From the NCBI RefSeq assembly GCF_950023065.1, contig NC_088679.1, positions 15,128,001 through 15,192,000 of the forward strand: 64,000 nucleotides of DNA. Reading direction: 5' to 3'. The notes beneath the pieces were generated by a model. It searched no databases and was not told the DNA's origin. It saw nothing but the letters and a program-made list of their open reading frames with translations. Positions 12,301 through 23,640 of the stretch are shown here, one piece after another. Positions within the stretch are counted from its first letter, which is position 1. Every line of letters starts with the position of its first letter. A program made the position numbers and the translations under genes. Source of the DNA: Planococcus citri (Eukaryota > Arthropoda > Insecta > Hemiptera > Pseudococcidae).

Positions 12301-13890
12301 TGTTGGCTTTGATTGGTTGGTAGCAATTTTTTAAAATAGATATGTGCTTTTTTTTACAGCGAATTTCTTATTGAAGAGCTGAAATGATACCTATACCTTA
12401 TACGTACATAGGTGATACCTATCTTTAGTGTACTGATACCAGGCTGAGTCCTTTTTTCAATAATTTTGATGAGACCTGGCAACAGCGCTAAAGACAATTT
12501 TTTGAAACATTTGAAAATTTTTCAGACTTTCAAAAACTCAAAACTCTATCCCGATAGGTCGAATGGAAATTTGTAATTTTGCTCAACTATGAATCTGACA
12601 AAAAGAATCGAACGAGAACTTCAAAATACACCAATCAGCGAAAATTTCAGGCACTGAAATTCACTTGGATTTCAGGTGCATTTTGAAAATTTCAAAATGG
12701 GCCTATTTTTCGTTGAAATTTATCAAACTGATTAAAATTACAAAAGGCTTGAATTTGGGTTGTCCTATTTTTGACACCCTGAGTCGATTGGTGATGGTTT
12801 TGAATGATTCTGGAACCTTTAATGGATTATATGAGTTTCCAGTTTTCAAAAAAATTATTGTAAATAGAATGAAAATGAAATTCAGCAGCTATATGAACTG
12901 TGATCTGATCTATCACCTTTTGCGACCCTTTAGATCGATTTACGAACATACGTACATATAAGTATTTAACCCTTTCGACTGACGGATAAAACTGACTAAA
13001 CTCAAAATTTGCACATTCAGATTCGCTGATTGCAAGATAGTTTTCGCATTTCTTTTCACCATATACTGGTTGATTGATGGTTGCATTAATTGCTAAGTTT
13101 GCTTTTAAATACATATCAACTGGAAGCATGAAGCTGATTTGTAAATTAGAACATTCATGGTTCAACTAGATAAAATCATTCATACACGAATAAAAAAATA
13201 TTGAAAATCAAATTCAAAATCAGTCCCAAATTTGGTTTGATAAACAGTAATTGCTGATTGCCTCTATGTTGAAATGCTGTTTGTTGATTGGCCACATACA
13301 TATAAACTGAGAATTCATAAATATATTGCCATTTAAAAATTACTTAGAAACTATACACCTTTCAGTATCTTGAATGTTATCATATGTTAGCTGTATTTTT
13401 CAACTTCCCTCCAAGTTTGAAAGTTCTCTCATTATAAAAAAGTGAATGTGAATGTGAATTTAGTTTGAAAATTTTGAATAATTGAATTAAATAATGTGGA
13501 GGCATATTGCCTTGAGTAACTATGCGAGATTACTTCCGGTGGATGTGTTGGAAAATTATTACCAATAATAATATAATATTACTGGTGCATAGAAAACATA
13601 GAAATCGATCCGTTCTATAATGAACAGTGGAATCTACCTTGGGTTAGAATCACTGCCCATCATTTGGAAAAAAAATTACAACATGTGAACATTCCTCCCA
13701 TTCAAAAAATTGACAACAAGTTTTTGGGGAAGATAAATAATTATCAATGCAGAAAACAATATTCGAGGAATATATCTTGACCATCCAAAAAATATCAAGT
13801 AATGAGGTACATCCGATGTACATTGCTAATGTGCCAAATTTACTTGATTCAACCATACTTTCCGGGTTCCCACGGAACATATTGGGCATT
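9382..13890. other. Repeat-rich non-coding stretch, no gene recognised
   Basis: The start holds the right part of dispersed repeat B (about 9400-9540). Near 13015-13310 blocks such as CGCTGATTGCAAGATAGTTT and TTGGCC-containing CGCTGATTGGCT variants repeat sequence from 8580-8720. A short ATG-initiated open piece at 10391-10432 ends at a donor-like CAGAGTAAGTAA, but nothing supports it further. Open frames up to 112 codons (12827-13165, minus) have no recognisable domain. Confidence 0.5.
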
Positions 13891-13957
13891 GGGCGCTCAG
13901 TAGCGTAGTGGTAAAGCCACGGCTCCGCATGCCGGAGACCTGGGTTCAAAACTCGCC
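13891..13957 (+). repeat. tRNA-like sequence, probable SINE head or tRNA-derived fragment
   Basis: The sequence has an A-box-like TAGCGTAGTGGTAAAGCC, a hairpin CTCCGCATGCCGGAG at the anticodon-arm position and a B-box-like GGGTTCAAAACTC. Short GGGCG/CGCC complementarity joins the two ends. The B box departs from GGTTCGAATCC and the arms are imperfect, so a functional tRNA is unlikely. It ends about 30 bp before the LINE fragment at 13985, so it may be the 5' part of a chimeric retroposon. Scanning with a tRNA covariance model would settle it. Confidence 0.5.
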
Positions 13958-13984
13958 AAAGATACAGGTTTATGTGTGTAATGA

Positions 13985-14958
13985 TGCGTGTATTTAAGAG
14001 CTATTACTGACCTTCCATCCGTGATAGGTAATTTTGAAATAGAGCTATTTGCTGATGATGCTAAGATATACAAGAAAATCCAAGATATAAAGGATTGTGA
14101 GGGTCTTCAAGCAGATTTGGATATGTTTGTAAAATGGAGTATTGAGAACAAACTGCCCCTTAATATTTCTAAATGTGCAACAATGACATTTACTCGAAAA
14201 AAAAACTCTTTTGGAGTATAAGTACACAGTTAGTGGGGAAGAACTCTGTCTTTTAACTACTGTTCGAGACCTGGGTATAAACCTTGATGTGGGACTTACT
14301 TTCAAGTATCACACTAACATTGTGATAGCAAAGGCAAGGAGGATGGCCTATTTTGTTGTCAGAAACTCAGTGCACTTTAAGAGAATAAGCACACTCAAAG
14401 TCCTATACTTCTCCTTCATCAGGTCAATTCTGGAGTTTGGTGTACTAGTTTGGTTCCCTCATAGGTACTAAAAAATTTATAATAGAGCTTGAAAAAATTC
14501 AAACTAGATTTTTGAAATACCTATATCTAAAGACTTTTAAGTATTATCCTTACGACCTATCACAAAAAGAGCTTTTGGAAGGGTTTGAAGTGGATCCGTT
14601 GGAAAAAAGAAGAGAAACAATTGCATTAATGTTCCTATATGATCTCATCCACTGTAACATAAATGACAGTAACCTTTTGGGAAAAATCAATTTCTGGGCC
14701 CCAAAAATCCACTCCAGGCAGAAAAAATATTCTCCTTAAACAGTTACAACACATTCAGGATGAAGGTATCTCCTATGAACAATGTCATGGGTATCTCTGA
14801 CGCTTTCCTCTGTAGGTGTGCAGATGCTGATATTTTTAGTATGGGTAGATCTGCTTTCAGGTGTGCGGTGAGGATGGCATGGGAGTAGGAGTGGGGGTGC
14901 AATGGGAGCTGTTTGTGAACCATTTCATAATCTGTATCTTTTCCTTTGGTTTTATATG

Positions 14959-14989
<31 letters not shown>

Positions 14990-15262
14990 AAGTATTTCTT
15001 CTGTTTGGTGTTATACCTTTTTGCTTATTTCTTACCTTCTCTTTTATATACCGTAGGAAGAACATACATTTGTAAATATTTCTTTTGTTTTTTTTCTCCT
15101 TTTTGCTCGCTTTTGTATTTTTATATTTCTCAAACTTGTTTCTCTGGAGCAAATCATAGTCTTATCTCTTTAATTATAAATGGTCTCTCCTGTAATTGGC
15201 TTTAGCTGTTGGAGAGACCTAAATTGTAAAATAAAAATAAAAAAATAAAATAAAATAAAATA
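13985..15262 (+). pseudogene. 5'-truncated LINE reverse transcriptase (jockey/CR1-like), decayed
   Basis: The translation begins just before the reverse transcriptase catalytic box: ITDLPSVIGN, then the LFADDAKIYKK motif containing the catalytic ADD. It continues through LNISKCATMTF, the TTVRDLGINLD box and a thumb-like section, and ends with a KRRETIALMFLYDLIH stretch typical of the C-terminus of jockey/CR1-type arthropod LINEs. The frame changes near 14215 (after an A-run) and again near 14475, so the copy is dead. The coding part stops at 14739. A long T tract at 14961-14985 follows in the 3' region, and the element ends in AAAATAAAATAAAAT repeats at about 15228-15262, a LINE-type simple-repeat tail. 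Fingers, palm start and endonuclease are absent, consistent with 5' truncation. Confidence 0.8.
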
Positions 15263-15559
15263 AGACTGAGTGCTGCCAGTGACAGCTGAGATAACAGAAA
15301 CCACTCCATCTGTGTCGGAATCTAAAAACCTGAAACTGGTTCGAGTGCCTAGAGGGAGCTGGTGGCTGAACTCATTGTTCTAAAACACGCGGCCAGCGAT
15401 GCAGTCAGTCTCCCGATAGATAGCGTAGAAAGGAGAGGGACCCCCACTACATAATGCTTGGCAGAAAAACTCCCATGTATGTACAATCATCGTGAAGCAG
15501 GCAATGGTAACACATTGCGTGTTAGCCTACTTGTCCAGTCTGGCCAAAAAGGGGCACTA

Positions 15560-16645
15560 ATGATAATTCACATTGCTCGGAATCGAGTACATGAAGAAGA
15601 AAGATCCATCAGAGGGTATAAATTTCCCGATGTTCTATTTATGCGGCAAGTTATCTTACTTGGAAATTCACGTAGAAGATGGTTACCTAGATAGCGTCAA
15701 TGTAATAAGATGGACTGAAAATGAATTCGCATTTAAAGCTTGGCTAGTAACTAGTAAGTAAGTAGTTTCTCTGGAAAATTTGCGAGCACTAATCAAAAGT
15801 GCAGCCACAGTAATTTCTGGAGCACAGAAATCTAAAAAGAACGCAAAACTGTTGAAAAATTCGTTGCCAGGGTGTCTAGTTCCCCTGAATCATAAAAACT
15901 TGGTTGTTACACCAGAATTTCTTTCAAAAAATAAAATTCCATATGTAATTATCATCCAGTGAGCAGGAGACCTCATCTATATTTCACCATTCATGTTCCA
16001 TAAGATAATCAATTTTGGGATAATGTTGGCCGAAGCTGTGAATGTGGGTAGTCCTCAATGGAATGCCCACACTAATGTCTGCGTTCCATGCAACTGTCCT
16101 GGGAACGCAATTAACTACATATATATATAGCGGAATACCAGTACAGTGGAATATGAAAAGTATGCACCCTCGACATCATATACCTGCGAAATGTAGAAGG
16201 CTGTGAAGCTGAATTTTTTATGAAAAGCGATTATATGTACTATACGTCATAATCAACAGATTCATTCGTCCTCTAAAATATCAAAAGAGGAATTCAGATG
16301 TAGTATATTTGTCTAGAAATACTCACATCATGAGTGTCATTTTTACACCATTTTCAGCGTTTCCATTCGAGAAATGAAAGAACATGCATAAGATGTGAAC
16401 AATGTAAAACGGATTTTACATAGGAAAATATAGCGCGCCATAGGAAAACCCGCTGTGGTGGCAAGATTTGTTGTAAATTTTGCAATAAAAAATTTACCAC
16501 CAAGGGACTTGAGAGCCAGGAAACAAATTGTGCGCTAAATCAAGAAAAATCCGGAACTTTGTTAATTCCTTGAAAATTTTGCAATAAATTATACAAACTG
16601 CGTGGATTAAAACAACATGAGACTTCGCATCAAGTAATGTATAAC
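15560..16645 (+). pseudogene. JmjC-domain plus zinc-finger gene remnant
   Basis: The frame at 15573-15761 reads GINFPMFYLCGKLSYLEIHV followed by EDGYLDSVNVIRWTENEF, which matches the first half of a JmjC oxygenase core including the HxE iron-binding pair (in HVED). After about 150 bp the domain resumes: TPEFLSKNKIPYV, then after a TGA stop AGDLIYISPFMFHKIINFGI, LAEAVNVGSPQWN and CPGN. This includes the distal His of the iron site. Further on come Cys-rich fingers: RCEQCKTDFT, stop, ENIARHRKTRC; CKFCNKKFTTKGL; and a third finger whose first Cys position is a TGA. Known JmjC proteins demethylate histones or act as hydroxylases; this copy cannot, given at least three in-frame stops. I see no clear introns, but truncation is possible. 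It directly follows the LINE tail. Confidence 0.7.
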
Positions 16646-17641
16646 ATGTTGTTACAGTAGAATTCGTTGAGTGAATGATATGTAATTTATGTAAAAAATG
16701 AAATACCTACATATGTTACTCAAAATTCAAAACTCCAGTCGTCTAGAGAAATGATTTTCTCAGTTTTTTTGTTCGGTTTTCCGTGCATCTTTCTCCAATT
16801 TTGTTTTTTTCCGTCATAAAATAGGTAATAAAAAAACTGAAAAATGCTAGAAATAAAGCCCCTTTTCTGAAGAAATGTGGTAATCACAAATAGCACCCCA
16901 AAATCCATTATGGTGTATCAAGTGAGTAATTTTTTATTTAATAGCATATAAAACAGTGTAGGTAGTTATTTTATTTGATGTAGACTATTGGTAATATGCG
17001 AATTCATCTTTGGCAAATAAAATTCATCAGAAAATTGGCTGATTCGATATTTTTTTTGGTTACAGAAAAAAGATGTATTAACTGGAGGCAATAGGGATAT
17101 TGAAGACTGACAGTGAGTAGAAATAGACAGCGAGAGGTTTGAAATGTCTCAGAATCTTGAAAATCAGTGCTGCTCATTCATTTTCAAACATTTTCACACC
17201 ATTTTAACGCTTTCAGCTTTTAAAGAATTGTTCAACAATTCAAAAACTGCTTTTGAAAAATTTGAACGTATTTAAACCTGCTTTCCCAGTCACTTCCGAG
17301 TATTTTATGCTGCAAATCAGAGCATTTATCCCGATCAATAGATCAAAGAATGTTGATTTGGACGAATTTTTGTAGGTTTCAAAAATTCTGATGCACACAG
17401 TCTTCCATCTTGTTTTACAGCTGAAAAAGTCAACCTGGTAACATAATGTTTAAAAATGAAGGAAACACTGATTTTCAAAATTTCAGCCTTTCAACTCGCT
17501 GGTTCAACTTCTCTCTCTTCCTTTCAAGTCTGTTCCAAGACACTCATGCTTCAAAAATAATGCAAGTGAGTAGGTTAACTATATTTACTTACTCCAACTT
17601 CTTTGTTGGAAACATTCTTCAATTATGTGAAATATCCTGTT

Positions 17642-18223
17642 CCCATCAAAATTAGCGAAGTACACGAATCAGCAGATTATTGCAGCCGCTGAAATTTATG
17701 CCGATGATTTAGATACAGCTACGATTCAAGAAACTTTAACTAGCGAGTTAAATGTATGGAGACAAAGATGGAGTATTTCAGGACCAAAGCCCCCAACTGC
17801 AATTGAGGCTATGTTTTCATGTAATCGACTCACTCCAAATTTAAAAAAGTTGCTGCATTTTTTATGCCTTATTCCAGTCTCTACAGCTACGGCTGAAAGA
17901 TCATTTTCAACCTTGAAGAGAGTAAAAACATACCTACGATCGACAATGTTGGAAGATAGGTTGAATGGTCTTGCTCTGTTAAACATTCATAAGAACATTG
18001 AGGTGAATGTTCAATCTGTCATCAATCGTTTTTCAGCTGCGAAACCAAGACGGATGGAATTAGGTGACTGGAGTGTCTGACTGTTTAGTGTTTTTGTTAT
18101 AGGTATTGTAATGAAAGAAAAAATAAATAACACTGCTTCGTTTGGTTTAAATTTATTTTTACCCCCCCCCTCATGATTGAAATCTTCTCCCCCCCCCTTG
18201 GGAAAATCCTGGCTACGCCACTG
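17642..18223 (+). pseudogene. hAT transposase C-terminal half, inserted in tandem unit 1
   Basis: An open frame from 17655 to 18080 (142 codons) carries the hAT C-terminal dimerisation domain. It reads YADDLDTATIQETLTSELNV at the start and TATAERSFSTLKRVKTYLRS, then RLNGLALLNIH, towards the end; the signature AERSFSTLKR is diagnostic of the hAT superfamily. The segment ends with TGGCTACGCCACTG, the usual hAT-type terminal motif in reverse orientation, after a C-tract. Sister units give the empty site ATATCCTGTTTTAAAAAG; here TCCTGTT occurs on both sides (17635-17641 and 18224-18230). The left boundary lacks the matching terminal repeat, and the N-terminal zinc finger and the catalytic core are absent. 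It is therefore a half element. The remaining frame is uninterrupted and ends in a natural stop. Confidence 0.85.
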
Positions 18224-20305
18224 TCCTGTTTTAAAAAGTTTGAGGCAATCAACTTCCTCTCCAAGTAGATCTCTTATGAGGAAAAAGTGATCAATTCTTC
18301 AAAAATTGGAAAAAATTGAAATCCAAACCGATTCCAATACAAGAAGAGGGGGTTCTCCGACTTTTTTTAGTTTTCTATGCACTTTTCTCTAGTTTTGTTT
18401 TTACCTGTAATCAAATAGGTAGATGAAAAGACCGAAAAAAGCTAGAAATATAGCCCCTTTTCTAAAGAAATATCACGATCAGAAAATAAACGGCAAAGTC
18501 GGAAATGCCGAAATTATACATGTGACCATTAAAAATCGATGAGTAGGTAATTTTTTTTTTAAATGACTTATTAAAACAGTTTAGTAGGTACATATACCTA
18601 GTTATTTTATTTGTTGTAAACTATTTGTTATTTGCAAATTCATTAGAAAATTGGTTGGTACGATATTTTTTTGGTTGAAAAATAAAGATGTATAAACTGG
18701 AGGCAATAGGGATATCTAAGATTGACGGTGAGTAGAAATGGACAGCGAGAGGTTTGAAACATCCCAGAATTTTTGAAATAAGAGCTCATTCATTTTCGAA
18801 CATTTTCACGCTATTTAAACCTTTTCAGCTCTTGAAGAATTGTACATACGACTACTTTTTAAAAATTGAACGGATTTAAACCTGCTTTACCAGACCACTT
18901 CCAAAGTCTTATATGCTCAAGTGAGAGAGCATTTATCACAATTGAGAAACCAAGGAATATTGATTTGAACGAATTTTTGTAGTTTCCAAAAATTCTGATG
19001 CACACAATCTTCCATCTTCTTTTACAGCTGAAAAAGTCAACCTGTCAACATAATGATTAAAAATAAAGGAAACACTTATTTTCAAAATGTCGGCCACTTC
19101 AACTCGCTGATTCAACTCCTCCCTCTCCCTTTCAAGTCTGTTCCAAGACTCTCATGCTTCAAAAATAGACTAACGCAAGCGAGTACCTATATTTATTCCA
19201 AATTTTTTGTCGGAAACATTCTTCAATTAAGTCTTATACCTAAGTGAAAATTATTCTGTTTTAAAAAATTTGGAGGCAATACACTTCCTTCCCAAAAAGA
19301 TATCTTATGAGGAAAAAGTGATCAGGAATTCTTCAAAAATTAGAAAAAATTGAAATATAAACCGATTGTAATACAACAAGAGGGGAATCTTGGACTTTTT
19401 TCGGTTTTCCATGCACCTTTCTCTAATTTTGTTTTCATCTGTCACAAAATAGGTAAGTACATAGATAAAAAGACCGAAAAAAACTAGAAAATATACTTAT
19501 AGCCCATTTTCTAAAGAAATATATTATCTACAATCAGAATGTATAACGCAACAATTCGGTCCGATATTTACGAAATCTTACGCGTGACAATTAAAAATCG
19601 ATGAGTAGGTAATTTTTTGTTTTTTAATGACATATTAAAACAGTTTAGTACCTAGTTATTTTATTTGTTGTAAACTATTTGTAATTTGCAAATTCGTCTT
19701 TGGTAAACAAAATACATCAGAAAATTGGCTGATTCGATATTTTTTGGTTACAAAATAAAGATGTATAAACTGGAGGCAATCCGGATATCGAAGACTGAAT
19801 GACCGGTGAGTTGAAAAAGACAGCAAGACGTTTGAAATGCCTCATAATTTTGAAAATCAGAGCTCATTCATTTTCGAACATTTTCACGCTATCTCAAGCC
19901 TTTCAGCTCTTAATGAATTGTACGACTTTTCAAAAATTCAACGGATTTAAACCTGCTTTACCAGACCACTTCCAAGTCTTTTATGCTCAAGTCATAGCAT
20001 TTATGAACATTCTGATGCGCACGATCCTTCATCTTGTTTTATAGCGGAAAACGTCAATCTGGTCACATAATGTTTAAAAATGAAGGAAGCACTGATTTTC
20101 AAAATTTCGGCGAATTCGACTAGGCTGATTCAACTCATTCTTTTCCCTTTCCAGTCTGTTCCAAGACTCTCGTGCTTCATAAATTATGCAAGTGTGTATT
20201 TACTACAAAATATTAATTGTTGAAAACATTCTTCAATTAGGATGAAATGAGATCAATGCCTACTCACTCAGAACCAAAAGTTCTGAACCTTCGTTTCAAT
20301 TTCAG

Positions 20306-20371
20306 GAAACAGCGGAAACCGTCGATGATAATAGTGTAAAGATAGCTCAAATTGGTGATGATTTTAGGTAG
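20306..20371 (+). CDS. Candidate small exon with BH3-like peptide
   Basis: A pyrimidine-rich acceptor (TTCGTTTCAATTTCAG) at 20290-20305 is followed by an open frame ETAETVDDNSVKIAQIGDDF, then R and a stop at 20369-20371. A donor GTAGAT is also available after 20367. The segment IAQIGDDF fits the core of a BH3 motif (hydrophobic-x-x-hydrophobic-G-D-x-hydrophobic), as in Bak/Bax-type Bcl-2 proteins, but the first BH3 hydrophobic position is not clearly present. It lies in the 570-bp non-repeat gap of the tandem array. An AATAAA followed by GT-rich sequence occurs at 20724-20729, so a terminal exon with 3' UTR is possible. No partner exon was found. The match is short and may be chance. Confidence 0.25.
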   Translation, partial: ETAETVDDNSVKIAQIGDDFR

Positions 20372-22734
20372 ATATTCGTTGTCCTGCATTTACTGTGTTT
20401 GATCGTCGATCTGTGTTTAAAATCTAGTCTTTCGACGTTATATTATTATAATTATTAGTAAATTTACCCAAAGATATTTTATTATGACTCGATATAGTCG
20501 ACAAATTGTCAAAAGTGTCTCAGACGAACAGTCGATAAAGTCGACGATGTCGATAATTTATCGACTGGTCGTCAATGGATGGCAGACGAAATTGTCGATA
20601 CGGTCGACAAAATATTCGACATCGTGTTGACATCACATCTTTCGAAATTTATAAATTATTCGTACTCGATATTTTACTATTTCTAATCGTATATTAAATA
20701 CATCTATTTTTTTATACCTACTTAATAAATGTGTCGTATGTGGTTATCTTGTAGTTCACTCAAATCTTTTTTCGACTCGGCTCCTTTCGTTCATCTTCTA
20801 GCTAGGACTTATCTTGTTTCGAAAAATGTTGAGGTGATAAACTTCCTTCCCAAGTGGATCTTTGGTGAGGAAATGGTGATCAATTCTTCAAACATTAGAA
20901 AAAATTGAGATCCGAACCGATTCCGGCGATTCCATACGACAAGAGGGGGGCTTTCCGACTTTTTTCGGTTTTCCATGCACGTTTCTCAAATTGATGAAAA
21001 GATTGAAAAAAGCTAGAAATAGAGCCCTGTTCCTAGAAAACTATCATTATCGGAAAAAACACCCCAAAATCAAGACATCATTCAACATCGATAAGTAAGC
21101 AATTTTTTTTTTTTAATTGTACATATATAAAACAGTGTAGTGGTTAATTGTATTTGATGTAGACTATTCGTAATTTGCGAATTCATGTTTGGTAAACAAA
21201 ATTCATCAGAAAATTGACAATTTCGATATTTTTTTAGTTAAAAATATGTATAAACTGGAGGCAAGAGGGATTGGAGACCGACGCGACGGTGAGTTGAAAC
21301 AGACAGCGAGAGGTTTGAAATGTCTCAGAATTTTGAGAATCGGTGCTCATTCACTTTCGATCATTTTCACGCTATACTTTAACCCTTTCAAGAATTTCGC
21401 GACGCTTCAAAAATTTTTTCAAAAAATTGGATGCATTTAAACCTGCTCTCTCAGCACACTTCAAGTCATTTCGGTCACTTCAACTCGCTGATTCAACTCC
21501 TCCCTCTCCCTTTCGAGTCTGTTTCACGACTCTCCAGTCTCCATGCTTCAAAAATAATGCAAGTGAGTATTCACTGCCAATTTTTTGTCGGAAACATTCT
21601 TCAAATATGTGAAATATCCTGTTTTAAAAAGTGTGAGGCAATCAACTTCCTTCCCAAGTGGATCTCTTTACGAGGAAAAAGTGAACAATTTTTCAAAAAT
21701 TAGAAAAAATTGAAATCCAAATCGATTCCATTTATACGACCAGAGGGAGATCTCCGACTTTTTCAGTTTTACATGCCCCTTTCACCTTTCTCTAACAGAA
21801 GAAAAGATTGAAAAAAGCTAGAGATAGAGCCATTTTTCTGAAGAAATATCATAATCAGAAAAGGCACCCCGGAACACACTAACGCGACTGAAATTCAACG
21901 TGTGACCACTGAAAATCGATGAGTTTGGTTTTTTTTTTTAATAGCAGTTAGGTAAACCAGTCGATGTATAGACTATTCGTAATCTGCAATTTCACCTGTG
22001 GTAAACAAAATTCATCAAAAAATTATCTGATTCGATATTTTTTTGGTGACAAAATAAAGATGTATATGTAGGTATATAAGCTGGAGGCAATAGGAATACC
22101 GAGATCGACGGTGAGTTCAAAAAGACAGCGACAGGTTTGAAATGTCTCAGAATTTTGAAAATCGGTGCTCATTGATTTCCGAACATTTCCACGCTACTTA
22201 ACCCTTTCATCTCTCAAAGAATTGTGCGACGATTCGAAAATTGGTTTGAAAAATTGAACGGACTTAAAGCTGCTTCATCAGACCACTGCAAGTCTTTCAT
22301 GCTCCAAATCAGAGCATTTATCTCAATTAATAAACCAAGAAATATTGATTTGAACGAATTTTTGTAGTTTTCAAAAATTCGTTTCTTAGGCACTGATTTT
22401 CAAAATTTCGGTGACTTCAACTCGCTGATTCAACTCCTCCCTCTCCCTTTCCAGTCTGTTCCAAGGCTGCAGTGTCGAGTTTCGAAAATAATGCAAGTGA
22501 GTACTTACTCCAAATTTTTTGTCGAAAACATTCTTCAATCCTGTTATCAAAAATTTTGAGGCACTCAACTTCCTCCCCAAATTGATCTCATATGAGGAAA
22601 AAGTGATCAATTCTTCAAAAGTTGAAAAAAAAATAGAAATCCAAACCGATTCCAATATGACAAAAGGGATATTGTATCACCTCAATACGACCCACTGATT
22701 CTACATATTTTCACCCTTTTCGAGGCGATCTGAA

Positions 22735-22875
22735 ATCTCCAGCAAAAGTTGACTCGTTTACAGCAATTTTAAATCGCTGCAGAAGGCGTTGTAATCAACT
22801 TCATCGGCAGCTTAAAATTCAATTCTGTCATAAGTTTGACGTTCCGAATCGATTAGAGGAGGTGAAACAGAAATC
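22735..22875. repeat. Dispersed repeat family C, copy 1
   Basis: AAATCGCTGCAGAAGGCGTT and CATAAGTTTGACGTTCCGAA followed by TCGATT appear here and, reverse complemented, at about 59275-59385. A shorter piece (AACGCCTTCTGAAGCGATTT) lies at 57631. The sequence is non-coding and its origin is not recognised. Confidence 0.6.
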
Positions 22876-23339
22876 CAAGGTGACAAGTTGAAAAATTTAT
22901 TTCTTTACAAGATTGAAATCACAAATTTCAAAAAAAAAATGCCATGTCAATTTTTGCGATAAATTTCTCAAAACTTCTTCCATCTTATAAAGTAAAAATT
23001 AGTTTTTTCTCAGTTTTCAAGAAATTTGGAAGCCCATTGGAAATAGGGGGGGGGGGGTTAGAAGAACTGAATCAAATAGTGAGCGGATCGCAGCAATGGG
23101 TCCTCAAAAGAAATTGAATTTTCGAAAAAATGTGGTTTTTTCGCTCCAGCAGCCCCAACTCAACCTGTTTTGGGACAAATATCCCCGTTTCCAAATAATA
23201 TAGCTTCATATTTTAATGCATCGTTATGTAATTGTATTATAAAAATATTGTGTTCTTGAATAGTAAGTAAGTAAGTATATTTAAAGCATTTATTGAGTAC
23301 CTATGTCAAAACATCGAAAAAGTATAATTTCTGAAAATA

Positions 23340-23640
23340 AGGAAACACATAAGTTAATACCTTTCAATGTTTTGGCATAATTATTGCAAAATGTTTGCGA
23401 AAAAAAATTTTCAAAATACAAATTCACTCAAATAAATTTGAAAATTTTCAATTGCGCAGCTTAACAATAAAAGTGCTTTTGAATTTTGACGGCTATGACC
23501 CAGACCGACGCAAAATCCTGAACATACCTACCTATACCTACGTATATCTTTTGAAAGGGGGCCATTTTTCCTAAAACCGGACGAGTGGCTTGAGCGAAAC
23601 AATCACGAGTTTTCAGAAGATTCATTCTCTTCGAAGATCA
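23340..23640. repeat. Dispersed repeat family D, copy 1
   Basis: The block CAAAATGTTTGCGAAAAAAA, then a GGCTATGACCCAGACCGACG-like section, then CATTTTTCCTAAAACCGGA and a GAGCGAAACAA section, is shared in order with 54680-54895. The first part also recurs at about 28862-28950. The divergence is substantial. Confidence 0.5.

Larger units (their letters stand above)
16735..22670. repeat. Degenerate tandem array of about 0.8-1.0 kb units
   Basis: Approximate units are 16735-18230 (carrying a hAT insertion), 18231-19256, 19257-20240, 20812-21615, 21616-22545 and a partial unit 22546-22670. Each repeats, in order, TTTGAGGCAATCAACTTCC, GAGGAAAAAGTGATCAATTC, a GGTTTTCCATGCACCTTTCT block, AAATCGATGAGTAGGTAA, ATGTATAAACTGGAGGCAAT, GACAGCGAGAGGTTTGAAAT, CGGATTTAAACCTGCTT, a TCAACTCGCTGATTCAACTC block and ATAATGCAAGTGAGTA. 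Each unit has a GTGAGT after a GAC-rich block, and most have a second one at its end. No open frame is conserved across units, so a non-coding origin is likely. Between units 3 and 4 about 570 bp do not match the repeat. Confidence 0.8.

Noticed and set aside
13891..13957. Functional tRNA gene
   Set aside because: Degenerate B box and imperfect arms; adjacent to retroposon sequence.
14861..15205. 114-codon plus-strand frame rich in Phe and Leu, resembling a membrane protein
   Set aside because: It is driven by the T tract and T-rich 3' region of the truncated LINE and has no homology signal.
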